From Defluviicoccus sp. bin129 (GTDB lineage: Bacteria > Pseudomonadota > Alphaproteobacteria > MPNO01), in the NCBI GenBank assembly GCA_002239065.1, contig MPNO01000009.1, forward strand, positions 1 through 64,000: a stretch of 64,000 nucleotides of DNA, in the 5' to 3' direction. This document shows, piece by piece, positions 16,547-25,929 of this stretch. The first letter of the stretch is position 1. Each line of letters starts with the position of its first letter. The notes beneath the pieces were generated by a model that saw only the letters and a program-made list of their open reading frames with translations, ran no database searches and was not told the origin of the DNA. The translations under genes were made by a program, and so were the position numbers.

Positions 16547-17488
16547 ATGGACGAGGGATGCGTATTCATCGGCGGCGAGTTCGTCTCGCCCGAGGACGCG
16601 AGGATGTCGATCTTCGATGCCGGCTTCGTCTGGGGCGACACCGTCTACGACGTGACGTCCAGCTGGGCGGGCTGGTTCTTCATGCTGGACGAGCATCTCG
16701 ATCGCTTTGCCCGATCCTGCGCCGGCTTCCGGCTGGAGAACCCCTACTGCGCCGACGACATGCGCCGCATCCTGGCCGAATGCGTGGCGCGGACGGGGCA
16801 CGACAACTGCTACGTGAAGCTCCAGCTCACCCGCGGCGTGATCCCGGGCCAGGTCCGCGACCCCCGGCTCGGTACGCCCGCCTTCGTGGCCTACGCCACC
16901 CCCTATGTCTGGATCTGGGGCGAGGACAAGTGCCACAACGGCGCCGCGCTCCATGTGAGTGCCGTCGAGCGCGTCTCATCGAAGGCGATCGACGCCCGCT
17001 GCAAGAACTACAACCGGGCGGATTTCGTGCAGGCCCGTTTCGAGGCCTACGACCACGGCTGCGACGACGCGCTGCTGGTGGGGGCCGACGGGGCGCTGAC
17101 CGAGGGGCCGGGCTACAACGTCTTCGTGGTGAAGGACGGCGCGGTCGCGACCCCCGATGCCAACGTGCTGGAGGGCATCACGCGGCGCGCGGTGGCCGAG
17201 ATCTGCCGCGAGGACGGCATTCCCTTCGCATGCCGCAGGGTGGAGCCGGGGGAGCTGCGCTCGGCCGACGAGGTCTTCGCGAGCACCACGGCCGGCGGCG
17301 TCATGCCGGTGATACGCCTGGGAGACAGGCCGATCGGTAACGGCCACGCCGGCCTCCTCACCGGCCACCTCCAGTCCCGCTACTGGAGCAAGCGCGAGGA
17401 CGGCTGGCACGGCACGCGGGTGGAGGACCTTCTCCCGCCTGGCGGAATGGCCGGGCTGTCATCCGTTCGCCGCCCGGCGAGGGGCTGA
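16547..17488 (+). CDS. Class IV PLP-dependent aminotransferase
   Basis: 313 residues, branched-chain / D-amino-acid aminotransferase fold. The PLP-binding Lys is in the segment KAIDARCKNYN. The family signature follows as E-GPGYNVFVV, with LEGITRRAV further on (phosphate-binding loop). A GAGGGAGGGG ribosome-binding site precedes the ATG. The substrate cannot be read from sequence; members use branched-chain or D-amino acids, or lyse aminodeoxychorismate. Its place between an amino-acid-type importer and a Rieske oxygenase suggests catabolism of an imported amine or amino acid. Confidence 0.8.
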   Translation: MDEGCVFIGGEFVSPEDARMSIFDAGFVWGDTVYDVTSSWAGWFFMLDEHLDRFARSCAGFRLENPYCADDMRRILAECVARTGHDNCYVKLQLTRGVIPGQVRDPRLGTPAFVAYATPYVWIWGEDKCHNGAALHVSAVERVSSKAIDARCKNYNRADFVQARFEAYDHGCDDALLVGADGALTEGPGYNVFVVKDGAVATPDANVLEGITRRAVAEICREDGIPFACRRVEPGELRSADEVFASTTAGGVMPVIRLGDRPIGNGHAGLLTGHLQSRYWSKREDGWHGTRVEDLLPPGGMAGLSSVRRPARG

Positions 17489-17563
17489 CCCGGAACCGGG
17501 TTGAACCGGCGCGCCCGAGTACCGACACTGCCAGGCCGCAAGGCCCGAAGAAAGGCACGACCC

Positions 17564-18883
17564 ATGAGCGGATCGACGGCGACGCAGGACAGCGGGACCG
17601 CCTATGGCCGCGAGCCGCAGACGCACGATCCCGAAATCACCGAAGTCGGTCCCGGCACCCCCTGCGGCGAGCTGATGCGCCGCTACTGGCACCCGGTCGA
17701 GTTGTCGCACCGCCTGGGCAGCCGGCCGCGCGAAATCCGCGTTCTCGGCGAAGACCTGGTCCTGTTTCGCGACCTCCGCCTCCGCCCGGGGCTGATCACG
17801 CCCCGCTGCATCCATCGCGGGGCGCCGATGTCGTTCGCCAGGGTCGAGGAGGCCGGCATCCGATGCCCCTATCACGGCTGGCTGTTCGACACCGAGGGCC
17901 GCTGCCTCGACCAGCCCTGCGAAGCCGACAGGCCGGCCTTCCGGGCGCGCTGCCGCCAGCCCTGGTACCCCGTGGAGGAGCGCTACGGGCTGGTATTCGC
18001 CTATCTCGGCCCGCCGGAGAAGAAACCGGTCCTGCCCCGCTGGGCGCCGTTCGAGGACCTGCCCGCGGATCGGAAGATCGTGCCCGATGCGGCGAGCTTC
18101 AGCGTCGGCGGCGACGAGACCGAGGAGCTGATCCCGTGGAACTGGCTGCAGGATTGGGAGAACACGATGGACCCGTTCCATGTCGTGATCCTGCACACCG
18201 CGTTCTCCGGCCCGCAGTTCAATCCCGACATGGCGGTGATGCCGAATGTCGAATGGGCGTACACGCCGCTCGGGATGCAGTACTCGGCCCATCGGCGGTT
18301 CGCCGACGGGCAGGAGATGGACCGGATCACCCATGTCATGTTCCCTGGCCTGCGCAGCGTCCCCAACGTCCAGCTGAGCCACGGCACGGCCGAAAGCATG
18401 GGCTGGCTGGTCCCTGTCGACGACACCAGCCACCGGACCTTCCACATCACCCGCATGCCGCTCGACTTCGAGGGCGTGCCCCTGGTCACCGCTCCGGTGT
18501 GGGAGAAGAAATGGTCCGAGATGACCGAGGAGGAGCATTGGCTCACCCCGGGGGACTGGGAGATCCAGAAGGGTCAGGGCCCGATCACCCTGCACGGCGA
18601 GGAGCGGCTGGCCGCATCCGACACCGGGGTGGCGATGCTGCGCCGGCGGCTCCGCGAGCAGATCCGGCTGGTGCAAGACGGCGGCGATCCGATCGGCGTC
18701 CACTTCCATCCCGGGGCGCCGCCCGCCCCGGGGGTGCGGCTGCTGCGCCGCGGCCCCCGGGGGCGGGCCGGGCTGGTGAAAGCCGGCGGCGATCCGATCG
18801 GCGTCCACTTCGATCCGGGGGCGCCGCCCCGCCGGATCGGAGCCGGCAATTTCTACCGCGACCGGGCGGTCGCCGCAGGCTAG
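17564..18883 (+). CDS. Rieske non-haem iron oxygenase, alpha subunit
   Basis: 439 residues. Rieske [2Fe-2S] ligands are Cys82, His84, Cys101 and His104 (CIHRG ... CPYHGW). The mononuclear iron site is in ENTMDPFHVVILH (H-x4-H). It resembles the phthalate/aromatic ring-hydroxylating group. A start at 17501 lacks family support; ATG 17564 has AGAAAGG upstream. The last 70 residues are odd: a stretch of about 15 residues (GGDPIGVHF-PGAPP) occurs twice 35 residues apart, from an in-frame DNA repeat. No ferredoxin reductase partner is adjacent. Confidence 0.85.
   Translation: MSGSTATQDSGTAYGREPQTHDPEITEVGPGTPCGELMRRYWHPVELSHRLGSRPREIRVLGEDLVLFRDLRLRPGLITPRCIHRGAPMSFARVEEAGIRCPYHGWLFDTEGRCLDQPCEADRPAFRARCRQPWYPVEERYGLVFAYLGPPEKKPVLPRWAPFEDLPADRKIVPDAASFSVGGDETEELIPWNWLQDWENTMDPFHVVILHTAFSGPQFNPDMAVMPNVEWAYTPLGMQYSAHRRFADGQEMDRITHVMFPGLRSVPNVQLSHGTAESMGWLVPVDDTSHRTFHITRMPLDFEGVPLVTAPVWEKKWSEMTEEEHWLTPGDWEIQKGQGPITLHGEERLAASDTGVAMLRRRLREQIRLVQDGGDPIGVHFHPGAPPAPGVRLLRRGPRGRAGLVKAGGDPIGVHFDPGAPPRRIGAGNFYRDRAVAAG
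18679..18830 (+). repeat. In-frame direct repeat at the 3' end of the Rieske gene
   Basis: About 46 bases beginning CGGCGGCGATCCGATCGGCG occur at 18679-18725 and again at 18784-18830, 105 bases (35 codons) apart, with only a few differences. The interval is G/C rich. It looks like a recent slippage or unequal-crossing duplication inside the coding sequence. Confidence 0.8.
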
Positions 18884-18953
18884 CGTCCCGCCCGAGTCGT
18901 GCTGCCGGCCGACATCGGCGACCCAGCGCAGGGCGGCCGCGGCGCTCGCCGGC

Positions 18954-19943
18954 TCAGCCTCCGGGCAATTTGGCCGGCTCCAGCCCGTAGCAGTAATCGG
19001 CGATCGCATCCGAATGGGTGAACCAGACCCGATCCTTCAGCGCGTGCTTCCGGATGTGTTCGAAGGCCCGCCGCAGCGCCGTCACCCGGAACGGCTGGCC
19101 GGCGATAAAGCTGTGCAGCGAGACCGAGAACACCAGCGGCCGGTCGACGCACTGGCGGACCATGGCTTCGAACTGATCGACGATCATGTCGGCGAACTCG
19201 CGGCCGGTGTGATGGCGGAAGACGAGCTGTCCGATATCGTTGAGCTCGAAGGGATAGGGCACCGATAGCAGCCGCCCGCCCCGCGTGTTCAACCAGATCG
19301 GTTGATCGTCGCACGGCCAGTCCAGGCAGTAGCGGTAACCCGCCTCCTTCAGCAGGTCCGGGGTAACGGCGGTCTCGACCGAGCCGGGCCCGAGCCAGCC
19401 GGTGGGCCGTCTCCCCTCGTTGCGCTCGATCGTGTCCGTTGCTTCGGCGATCAAGCGCCGCTCGTCCTCTTCCCACAGCCCGGTCTGCCATTCGGCGTTG
19501 GTGCGGCCATGACCCACGATCGCATCGCCCCGTCTGCGGATGCGCTCGAAGATCTCGGGATAGTGGTCATAGAGCCACGCGTTGACGATGCACGAGGCCG
19601 GCAGCGCGAACTCGTCGAACAGGTCGAACAGGTTCCAGATGCCGACCCGGTTGCCGTAATCCCGCCATGCGTAGTTCCGGTGGGTCTGCGGTCCCGAGCC
19701 GGCGATCGGATCGGGGCCCAGCCCGGCGAGAAAGCCGAAGACCTCGATGTTCATGCCGATATAGAAAGCAAGCCGCTTCCCGTCCGGCCAGTCGTAGACC
19801 GGCCGCGCGGGAATGGCGGACGGCTCGTATCGTGCGTGTCCCGGCAGCACGCGACCCTCCTGATCCGCCTCGGGCGACTGCCCGATCCCGAATGTTAGAG
19901 CATCGGCGGTTTCCGGACCAAGCCGCTGGCGAGTTCGTCTCAA
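18954..19943 (-). CDS. Polysaccharide-deacetylase family protein (PuuE-like)
   Basis: 329 residues, NodB-like amidohydrolase fold of the PuuE / peptidoglycan-deacetylase branch. Visible motifs are RVGIWNLFDLFDEF, then HGRTNAEW and LHSFIAGQPFR near the end, typical of cofactor-free allantoinase-like members. The start is probably TTG 19943, which overlaps the stop of the DUF3500 gene by four bases. A later start is possible because the first 40 residues are not conserved. Likely hydrolyses an amide or N-acyl bond; the substrate is unknown. Confidence 0.75.
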   Translation of the reverse strand: MRRTRQRLGPETADALTFGIGQSPEADQEGRVLPGHARYEPSAIPARPVYDWPDGKRLAFYIGMNIEVFGFLAGLGPDPIAGSGPQTHRNYAWRDYGNRVGIWNLFDLFDEFALPASCIVNAWLYDHYPEIFERIRRRGDAIVGHGRTNAEWQTGLWEEDERRLIAEATDTIERNEGRRPTGWLGPGSVETAVTPDLLKEAGYRYCLDWPCDDQPIWLNTRGGRLLSVPYPFELNDIGQLVFRHHTGREFADMIVDQFEAMVRQCVDRPLVFSVSLHSFIAGQPFRVTALRRAFEHIRKHALKDRVWFTHSDAIADYCYGLEPAKLPGG

Positions 19944-21172
19944 TCCCGGCGCGGCCGGTGATCGCCGCCGGAATGGTCGTAGCGCTCGTGATGCTGGCGC
20001 AGGAGGTCGGCGCCGTAGTCGCCGCCGTTGGGCGTTCGAACCACCGTGTGGACGTGATGGTGAGACGGCACGCGGTTGTCGAACACGATGCCGGGAAGGT
20101 GGTCGAACTCGATCAGGACGACCGGGCTCTGCACCCGGTAGTAGAACGGGCCGTCATCGCCGGTGGCGCCCATCCAGGCGAACCAGGTCTCGTCGAGATG
20201 CGTCTTCACCTCCGCCATCTTCACCCCGGCATGGCCGTCGCGCGACCACCCGACATAGGCGCCGATGAGCGACTCGAGAAGCCGGCGCTGCGCGTCGCTC
20301 AGCTCGGTGGCGCGCACCCCCGCATGGTCGATGCGGGCGTTGTCCTGGCAGGGGCCGGAAACGATGCGGCCCTCGATCGGGTGGGCCAGCCCGTCGGGCA
20401 GGTCGTCGGGGTGGAGCGAGGGGTGGAGGATCGCCTTGGATGCCTGTTCTCCGTGCAGGCTCCGCACCAGGTCCAGCCCCGCCCGCTGCTCGGTCGCGAA
20501 GACGCGAACCCCGGCGAGCGGCCCGTGGTCGATCGCGCACGGCTCCGAGCCCATGAATGTCGGCGTCATGACCATCTGGTCGCCGGCGATCACGCAGTTG
20601 ACGATCAGGTGGTGACCGTCGATTTGCCAGCCCCAGGGTTCGTCGGCCGACGGACGCCCGAATATCGACAGGAAGTACGGCCATTCGCCGTAATCCCCGG
20701 CGCGCTCGGTCAGATCCACCAGAAACCCGTTGATGCGCATGATGTCCCGCGCCTGCCGGAAGCCCCGCCCGGACAGGCTGGCGCGGAGAAGCCCGAGCGC
20801 GAGCTCGCGCGTCGCCGGCGGCAGATCCTCCAGCATCACGCCATGCCGGGACAGGTTGAAATGCATGTTGAGCCAGGTCCGCCACTCGGGCGCCGCGATC
20901 GGAAAGCTCGCCCTTCGGCGCTGCCCGGCGGTCAGCGCATCGAGGAACGCGAGCGCCGCGTCCAGGATGGGCCGGGTGCTGACTCCCGTCGCGCGCAGCG
21001 GGAACAGTCCGGACCGGAGGTCGGGGCCGGATCTGATGCCCTCCAGCGGTCTGGCGAGCAGCTCTTCCCACGAATCGACCAGCGCCTGAACGGGCGGCGG
21101 CAGCGCGGCGAGGCGCTCCCGCGCCGACAGGGGTGGAAGACTGCCGAGTCCGAACTCTGTCCAATGGGTCAT
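19940..21172 (-). CDS. DUF3500 domain protein
   Basis: 410 residues. Matches DUF3500, with the landmark GWQIDGHHLIVN followed by a long His/Asp-containing region and a C-terminal HHHVHTVVRTPNGGDYG. The His-rich motifs suggest a metal-binding hydrolase, but no member has a settled function that I can cite. It is the first gene of a two-gene minus-strand unit with the deacetylase and diverges from a polyamine-type transporter. The four belong together by position. Confidence 0.75.
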   Translation of the reverse strand: MTHWTEFGLGSLPPLSARERLAALPPPVQALVDSWEELLARPLEGIRSGPDLRSGLFPLRATGVSTRPILDAALAFLDALTAGQRRRASFPIAAPEWRTWLNMHFNLSRHGVMLEDLPPATRELALGLLRASLSGRGFRQARDIMRINGFLVDLTERAGDYGEWPYFLSIFGRPSADEPWGWQIDGHHLIVNCVIAGDQMVMTPTFMGSEPCAIDHGPLAGVRVFATEQRAGLDLVRSLHGEQASKAILHPSLHPDDLPDGLAHPIEGRIVSGPCQDNARIDHAGVRATELSDAQRRLLESLIGAYVGWSRDGHAGVKMAEVKTHLDETWFAWMGATGDDGPFYYRVQSPVVLIEFDHLPGIVFDNRVPSHHHVHTVVRTPNGGDYGADLLRQHHERYDHSGGDHRPRRD

Positions 21173-21461
21173 GGCCTTGCCTCCCAGGGTCCGCGAAGCC
21201 GTCGGGCGGTCTTGCTTCGAACGGAGTATGCTCTCGCTTCCGCCCTCTTGTCCTCACCGGGCAGCGGGACATCCAGGACCCGCGCCGGGCCAGACAGCGC
21301 ATGGCTCCGCCACCGCCTACCCTCCCGGCTCGTTCTCCGCTATCGTCTGCGCGGGGCAAGTGTGCCGTTCGCGGTTCGGCCCGCCGCGTTTCGCCGCGGA
21401 GGGTCGGGGCGGCTGCATACACCGCCGATGGGCGTGGCCCAATCCAACGGGAGGAACCAAG

Positions 21462-22646
21462 ATGAACCAGATGCAGTGGACCCGCCGAGCATTCATGTAT
21501 GCGTCTTCGGCGCTCGGCACGGCGGCGGTCATGGGCCAAATACCGGGCGCCACGGCCGCGGAAGGCCAGGCGCTCAAGATCTGGGCCAACCCGGGCGTGC
21601 ACAAGGTCGGCGCCAAGGACTGGAGCGCGATGGAGGCCCAGGCCGGGATCAAGATCGCGGCGACGGCGAAGAGCGCGCGCGCCGACGAGGCGATCCAGAA
21701 GATGGTGGTCGGCGACGGCAACAAGCTGTTCGACGCGGTCACCGACAACGGCGGCGGCATGGAAGACGCGCTCGCGTCCCAGCGCGCCATCGTGCCGCTG
21801 GATACCGCCAGGATCCCCAACTGGAAGAACATCGTGCCGCATTACCGGGAGGGCGGGATCGCCGCGAACACGCTACGCTACGAGGGCAAGGTGTATTCGA
21901 CGCCGATCATCTCGAACGCCGATTCCCTAGCCTACGATTTCAAGCAGATCGGCGCCCACCCGGACAGCTGGGGCGTGATGTTCGATTCCCAGTTCAAGGG
22001 AAGGGTCGCGCTGCAGAACGATTTCGGGCCGACGCTCACCAACATGGCCATCTACCTGAAGGAGAGCGGCAAGATCGAGATCGGCAACGCCTCCGACATG
22101 ACCCCCAAGGAGGTCCAGGCGGTCTGCGAGTTCCTGATCGACTGGAAGAAGAAGGGCCAGTTCCGCACCTTCTGGGACGGGTTCCAGAACGGCGTCGGCC
22201 TGCTGGCGAGCGGCGAGGTCCTGGTGATGTCGTGCTGGGAGCCGATCCAGATCATCGCCAACCGCAAGACCGGCGACAAGGCCGACCTCCACTACGGCAC
22301 CATGAAGGAAGGCCACCAGACCTGGAACAACATGATCATGTTGACCAAGGGCGGCAGGCAGCGCGGCGCGGAGGAGCTGTATTACAAGCTCGCCAATGTC
22401 TACCTGTCGACCTGGTTCGGCGCGCGCACCCTGGCGACGCTGGGCTACCAGCCGCAGATGGTCGGGGTCGACGAATACATCAAGGCGAACCCCGAGGACT
22501 TCCCGACCAGCGTGCAGGCCGACATCCTCGACATCCTCACCCGCAAGACCGCGCGTTTCGCCAATAAGGGGAATGCGTGGCAGAACGTGTTCCCGAAGCA
22601 CATCCGAGCCTATCAGGACTGGTGGGCGCGCCTGCAGGCCGCCTGA
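21462..22646 (+). CDS. ABC substrate-binding protein, spermidine/putrescine type
   Basis: 394 residues. The N-terminus has a Tat-like signal (TRRAF followed by a hydrophobic stretch to about residue 33). The body follows the PotD/PotF-like fold: LKIWANPG, then NGVGLLASGEVLVMSCWEP and the C-terminal WW-R-L region. GGGAGGAACC at about 21449 is the ribosome-binding site. First gene of a plus-strand importer operon of four genes. The ligand could be a polyamine or a related organic cation. Confidence 0.8.
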   Translation: MNQMQWTRRAFMYASSALGTAAVMGQIPGATAAEGQALKIWANPGVHKVGAKDWSAMEAQAGIKIAATAKSARADEAIQKMVVGDGNKLFDAVTDNGGGMEDALASQRAIVPLDTARIPNWKNIVPHYREGGIAANTLRYEGKVYSTPIISNADSLAYDFKQIGAHPDSWGVMFDSQFKGRVALQNDFGPTLTNMAIYLKESGKIEIGNASDMTPKEVQAVCEFLIDWKKKGQFRTFWDGFQNGVGLLASGEVLVMSCWEPIQIIANRKTGDKADLHYGTMKEGHQTWNNMIMLTKGGRQRGAEELYYKLANVYLSTWFGARTLATLGYQPQMVGVDEYIKANPEDFPTSVQADILDILTRKTARFANKGNAWQNVFPKHIRAYQDWWARLQAA

Positions 22647-22652
22647 CCGGTC

Positions 22653-23591
22653 GTGAGTTCCGGGGCGATTTCGGGGCCGGCGCGGGCAGGCGGGGGCCGG
22701 GACATCCCGGCCCCTGCGGCCCGCTGGCGGGACTATCTCGGCGAGAACGGCGTGCAGAAATGGGTGTTCTACATCCCGGTCGTTTTCTTCCTGCTGTTCT
22801 TCGCCGCGCCGATGGCGCTGACCGTGGTGTGGAGCGTCTTCGAGCGCACCCAGTTCTGGATGGAGCCGGGTTTCACCCTGTTCGCCTACGACAATTTCTT
22901 CTCGTCGGCCCGGGCCGAGAACTACCTGTTCTCCATGCTGCATGGCGCCGCCTCGGTGGTGATCGCGTTCGCCATCGGGTTTCCCATCGCCGTGTTCATC
23001 CGCCGGCGCGTCACCAGGGTGGCGCAGCACCGGGTGATCCTGCTCTTCATCCTGCCGTTCATGATTTCCGAGCTCGTTCGGGTGTTCGCCATGCGCCCGG
23101 TGCTCGGGCGCCACGGGATCGTCAATTCGCTGCTGATGGAGCTCGGCGTCATCTCGGAACCGATCACCGTGATCCTCTATTCGCCGCTGGGGGTGATCAT
23201 CGGCGACGTGATGTCCTTCCTGCCGTTCATGATCTTCGCCGGCTTCCTCGCCTTGGAGGCGGTGCAGAACTACATCTTCGAGGTCTGCGACGATCTGGGC
23301 ACCGGCCGGGTGCGGCTGTTCACCCACATCATCCTGCCGCTGGCCGCGCCCGGCATATTCGCGGGCTCGGTATTCATCTTCGTCAACTCGCTGGGCGTGG
23401 CGCTGGTGCCCACCCTTCTGGGCGGGCCGGGCGCGGTCAACGCGGGGCTGATCGCCAACCAGGCCATCGTCGCGCTCGATTTCCCGCTCGCCATGGCGAT
23501 CAGCACGATCATGATCGTCACCCTGGTGGCCCTGCTCTATATCGGCCATAGGCTGTTCGACCTGACCAAGGTCCTCGAGCCGATCAGCTGA
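22653..23591 (+). CDS. ABC permease, PotB-like
   Basis: 312 residues with about six membrane segments. The first segment begins near residue 33 (KWVFYIPVVFFLLFF), after a Gly/Ala-rich cytoplasmic tail. The EAA-type loop appears as FEVCDDLGTGRVRLFTHIILPLA. Starts at GTG 22653, six bases after the binding-protein stop. Belongs to the spermidine/putrescine permease I group and pairs with the next gene. Confidence 0.8.
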   Translation: MSSGAISGPARAGGGRDIPAPAARWRDYLGENGVQKWVFYIPVVFFLLFFAAPMALTVVWSVFERTQFWMEPGFTLFAYDNFFSSARAENYLFSMLHGAASVVIAFAIGFPIAVFIRRRVTRVAQHRVILLFILPFMISELVRVFAMRPVLGRHGIVNSLLMELGVISEPITVILYSPLGVIIGDVMSFLPFMIFAGFLALEAVQNYIFEVCDDLGTGRVRLFTHIILPLAAPGIFAGSVFIFVNSLGVALVPTLLGGPGAVNAGLIANQAIVALDFPLAMAISTIMIVTLVALLYIGHRLFDLTKVLEPIS

Positions 23592-23598
23592 GCCGGTT

Positions 23599-24489
23599 GT
23601 GTACGACGACTTCGCCAACCCCTGGAACATCCGCCTCAAGTGGCTCTATCTGCTGGGGGTGGTCTTCGCGCTGCTGATGCCGGTCTTCTACACCATCTAC
23701 ATCTCGTTCAATCAGCACGGCTTCGGCGCCCGCATCTACGATTTCACCTTCGACTGGTACCGGGTGGTGCTCGGCGACACGCTGCTGGTGGTGTCGCTCA
23801 AATGGACCGTCTATCTCGCCCTGGCGGCGATCGCCGCGACCATCCCGATGGCACTGCTCTCGGCCAAGTTCTACAAGCGCACCCGCCGCAAGGTCGCCTT
23901 CGTGGCGCTGATGCTGTCGCCGCTCTTCGTGCCGGCCGACATCATGGGGTCGGCCCTGCTGGTCTTCTTCAAGAACCTCGCCATCGGCTTCGTCTGGCTC
24001 GACGAGGCGCTTGGCGTCTACTGGTTCGACGGCTGGTTCGACCTCGGCTTCCTGACCGCGCTGATCGGCCAGGTCATCTATGTCCACCCTTACGCCTTCA
24101 TCGTCATCCTGATCACCATGTCGCGCTACCGCGTGCAGCAGACCGAGGCCGCGCGTGGCTGCGGCGCCACCGCCTGGCAGGCCTTCTGGCAGGTCGAGTT
24201 CCCCCAGATCCGGGTGGGCGTGTTCAGCTCCTGCGCCTTCGTCACCATCCTGTCGTTCAACGAGGCGGTGCGCACGGCGCTGCTCAAGGGCGGGTTCGAC
24301 ACGTTCTCCAACGTCCTGGTCGCGCAGATGCTCAATATCGGCATGTCCGGCGAGTCCTATGCCATGGCGGGGATCATGAGCATCGTCTCGATGCTGGTGA
24401 TCGGATCGGTGATCGTCTTCACCCTGCTGCGCACCGAACGGCTGGAGCGCAGGGCGCGCGCCATGGCCGAGCCGGTGATGTCGAGCTGA
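23599..24489 (+). CDS. ABC permease, PotC-like
   Basis: 296 residues, GTG start seven bases after the previous stop. Several membrane segments and the EAA loop TEAARGCGATAWQAFWQVEFPQI. The periplasmic loop between the fourth and fifth segments is longer than usual. It forms the second half of the importer channel. Confidence 0.8.
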   Translation: MYDDFANPWNIRLKWLYLLGVVFALLMPVFYTIYISFNQHGFGARIYDFTFDWYRVVLGDTLLVVSLKWTVYLALAAIAATIPMALLSAKFYKRTRRKVAFVALMLSPLFVPADIMGSALLVFFKNLAIGFVWLDEALGVYWFDGWFDLGFLTALIGQVIYVHPYAFIVILITMSRYRVQQTEAARGCGATAWQAFWQVEFPQIRVGVFSSCAFVTILSFNEAVRTALLKGGFDTFSNVLVAQMLNIGMSGESYAMAGIMSIVSMLVIGSVIVFTLLRTERLERRARAMAEPVMSS

Positions 24490-24497
24490 GGAGCAGC

Positions 24498-25598
24498 ATG
24501 ACCCAATCTTCCGACATCGCCGTCGAGGTCGTGGACCTGGCCAAGAATTACGGCCCCGTCCGGGCCCTGAATTCGGTCAGCTTCTCGATCGAGGGCGGCC
24601 GGTACTACGCGCTGCTGGGGCCGAGCGGCGGCGGCAAGACGACGCTGCTGCGCCTCATCGGCGGGTTCCTGCGGCCGAGCGCGGGCAGCGTGTACCTGCA
24701 CGGCCAGGACGTCAGCCACCTGCCGCCCGACCGCCGCCCGACCTCGATGGTCTTCCAGAACTACGCGCTGTTCCCGCACATGACCGTGGAGCGCAACGTC
24801 GCCTACGGGCTGAAACTGCTCAAGGCGCCGCCCGGCGAAATCCGCGACAAGGTCGAACGGATGCTCGGAATGGTCGGGCTGGAGGGCTACAACCGGCGGA
24901 TGCCGCACGAGCTGTCGGGCGGCCAGCAGCAGCGCGTGCAGCTCGCCCGGTCCCTGGTTCTGGAACGCGACATCCTGTTGCTCGACGAACCGCTCGCCTC
25001 GCTCGACGCCAAGCTGCGCAAGGACATGTGCCTGGAGCTCAAGCGCATCCAGGAAAAGGTCGGCATCACCTTCATCCACGTCACCCACAACCAGGAGGAG
25101 GCGCTGACGGTGGCCGACCGCATCGCCATCATCGCCGATGGCGAGCTGGTCGAGGAAGGGACGGCGCGCGATATCTACGAGACGCCGCGCATGCGGTTCA
25201 CCGCCGAGTTCATCGGCGACAACAACGTGCTGGACGGGGTGGTCGCGGACATCTCGGACGGGCGCGCGACGGTCGATCTCGGTTTTGCCAGGGTCGACGT
25301 CGCCGCCCACGGCCTCCCCGCCGCCAGGGGCGACGCGGTGGCTCTCTCGGTCCGCTCGGAGCTGCTGCGCATCGTCGGGTCCGGGCAGGACCCCGAAGCG
25401 TCATGGCAGCTCATCCCGGCGACTTATGTCGAGGCTATCTATCTCGGCCTGACCATCTCCCACCTGGTCCGCCTGCCCGACGGAACCGAAATCGTCGCGC
25501 GCGTGATATCGGGCGAGCGGAGCGAGGAGGAATTCGAGCCCGGGAGCGAGGTCACCATGGGCTGGCCCGGCGACCGCGCCCGCCTCCACGTCGCCTGA
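24498..25598 (+). CDS. ABC ATP-binding protein, PotA-like
   Basis: 366 residues. Walker A at 41-48 (GPSGGGKT), signature LSGGQ at 139-143, Walker B LLDE at 161-164, switch His in VTHNQEE. After residue about 240 comes a TOBE-type regulatory domain (VALSVRSELLRI), normal for PotA/UgpC-type ATPases. GAGGAGC precedes the ATG, eight bases after the permease stop. Last gene of the importer operon; it converges on cbtB. Confidence 0.88.
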   Translation: MTQSSDIAVEVVDLAKNYGPVRALNSVSFSIEGGRYYALLGPSGGGKTTLLRLIGGFLRPSAGSVYLHGQDVSHLPPDRRPTSMVFQNYALFPHMTVERNVAYGLKLLKAPPGEIRDKVERMLGMVGLEGYNRRMPHELSGGQQQRVQLARSLVLERDILLLDEPLASLDAKLRKDMCLELKRIQEKVGITFIHVTHNQEEALTVADRIAIIADGELVEEGTARDIYETPRMRFTAEFIGDNNVLDGVVADISDGRATVDLGFARVDVAAHGLPAARGDAVALSVRSELLRIVGSGQDPEASWQLIPATYVEAIYLGLTISHLVRLPDGTEIVARVISGERSEEEFEPGSEVTMGWPGDRARLHVA

Positions 25599-25664
25599 GC
25601 CGGCCAGCCCGCATTTCTCACCGACGACGGCAGCCCCGCCGGCTCCAAAGAGAACGGACGCGCC

Positions 25665-25847
25665 CTAATGGCAGGGGAAGCCGGCGGCGTGGCGCGTGTC
25701 GTGCGCGGCGTCGTGCAGCGCGGAGGTCTGCGCGTGGCCGGCGAGCGTCACGATGGCGAGCCCGATGAAGGCGCAGAGGGCGATGGCGACGAGATTCGTC
25801 GCGGCCGGTGCCCGACTTTGCGTCAGAGCGGTCATGCGCATCTCCAT
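25665..25847 (-). CDS. cbtB: CbtB-type cobalt transporter subunit
   Basis: 60 residues with one membrane helix (about 18-38) and the diagnostic C-terminus HDAAHDTRHAAGFPCH, whose His residues are thought to bind cobalt. CbtB normally works with the larger membrane protein CbtA, usually encoded next door under a B12 riboswitch. No cbtA and no recognisable riboswitch are seen here. It marks the edge of the cobalamin cluster and lies downstream of cobB on the same strand. Confidence 0.85.
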   Translation of the reverse strand: MEMRMTALTQSRAPAATNLVAIALCAFIGLAIVTLAGHAQTSALHDAAHDTRHAAGFPCH

Positions 25848-25929
25848 CCTGTGGCCCGGCTCCCGTCGCCGCGCCCGTTAGCAATAGCCTCTTGCTCCGA
25901 ACCCGGTCAAGCGCGGGCCGCGCATCCCC

